Translations under genes and position numbers: made by a program | Assembly (NCBI GenBank): GCA_016287995.1 | Contig: JAEEXW010000225.1 | Span: 1-5,409 of the forward strand | Reading direction: 5' to 3' | Length of the DNA stretch: 5,409 nucleotides | Source of the DNA: Bacteroidales bacterium | GTDB lineage: Bacteria > Bacteroidota > Bacteroidia > Bacteroidales > UBA3824 | Notes under the pieces: model-generated | Told to the model about the DNA's origin: nothing | Databases searched by the model: none | The model's input: the letters and a program-made list of their open reading frames with translations, nothing else | Part shown: in pieces, positions 5,174-5,409 of the stretch | Layout: each line of letters opens with the position of its first letter | How positions within the stretch are numbered: position 1 is the first letter of the stretch

Positions 5174-5381
5174 AACTTAAATTAAACAATTGTGCAACTA
5201 TAATTCTTTTTGGGTCGAAACCGCAATTTTCAATCCATGGATTATCTTTTAGCAAAATCTTTTTTGCCATTATCTCATCTTCACCAAATGCCTTACCCAA
5301 TATTTGACAATTATCAACCTCTTTGTCGCAACGAGGTGGTTGTGTATGTCCTTCTGCGGTGTAGAAAATATATTCATTCAT
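5172..5381 (-). CDS. Small hypothetical protein, 69 residues
   Basis: This small protein begins MNEYIFYTAEGHTQPP and contains the motif KEVDNCQILG (20-29) and LLKDNPWIENCGF (43-55). I recall similar short Bacteroidota proteins of unknown function with a YIFYT(A/T)EG start and an NPWI(E) motif, so I take it as a real gene; I cannot name a function. It has three cysteines (18, 25, 53), mixed charge and no signal peptide or membrane segment, so it is probably cytoplasmic. The ATG at 5381 is the only start in frame before the motif. The 28 bases left upstream contain TATATTTA, one base off the -7 promoter pattern, but the -33 region falls outside the window. It runs in the same direction as the methyltransferase but is separated from it by 354 bases with its own promoter. 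Confidence 0.7.
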   Translation of the reverse strand: MNEYIFYTAEGHTQPPRCDKEVDNCQILGKAFGEDEIMAKKILLKDNPWIENCGFDPKRIIVAQLFNLS

Positions 5382-5409
5382 AACCTACCACTTAAATATA
5401 TCAATTTGT

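Overview
The window looks like a piece of a Bacteroidota chromosome, most likely Bacteroidales. Base composition is moderately AT-rich by eye. No start codon has a convincing Shine-Dalgarno sequence. Four gene starts are preceded by the Bacteroidota promoter pattern TTTG or TTG, about 17-21 bases, then TAnnTTTG. The protein families also fit: a lipoprotein GH5 mannanase, a DUF1848 protein with its usual N-terminal extension, and an Ogt-type alkyltransferase.

Layout. (1) Positions 1-582, minus strand: the first 194 codons of an unrecognised protein, cut by the window edge, with a near-perfect promoter. (2) 651-1676, minus strand: a DUF1848 protein with a C-terminal radical-SAM-like cysteine motif. 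(3) 1788-2285, plus strand: a methylated-DNA-protein cysteine methyltransferase, transcribed divergently from DUF1848. (4) 2334-3626, plus strand: a secreted lipoprotein glycoside hydrolase of GH5 subfamily 7 type (probable beta-mannanase). It ends at a strong hairpin that also overlaps the stop codon of the converging next gene. (5) 3654-4817, minus strand: an N6-adenine DNA methyltransferase of the DpnA type with an extra C-terminal domain of about 125 residues. (6) 4818-5171: no gene, but the most structured DNA in the window. (7) 5172-5381, minus strand: a small 69-residue hypothetical protein.

The main item of interest is region 6. A consensus promoter (TTTG, 19 bases, TATTTTTG) points at the methyltransferase gene from about 270 bases upstream of its start codon, whereas the other promoters seen here give leaders of about 20 bases or less. 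The predicted long leader carries nested inverted repeats (4850-5043). Two of its segments can each pair in two mutually exclusive ways. One fold is a GC-rich hairpin followed by seven U residues, like an intrinsic terminator; the other is a long hairpin that takes up the same bases. This is the layout of an attenuator or riboswitch-like leader, although a dispersed palindromic element (MITE or REP-like) inserted upstream of the gene would look similar. In addition, by reading, GATC (the site methylated by the closest family member I recognise) occurs only twice in 5.4 kb, at 5161 and 5170, just upstream of the methyltransferase promoter.

No transposase, tRNA, rRNA or CRISPR array was seen. 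No restriction endonuclease partner for the methyltransferase lies within the window.
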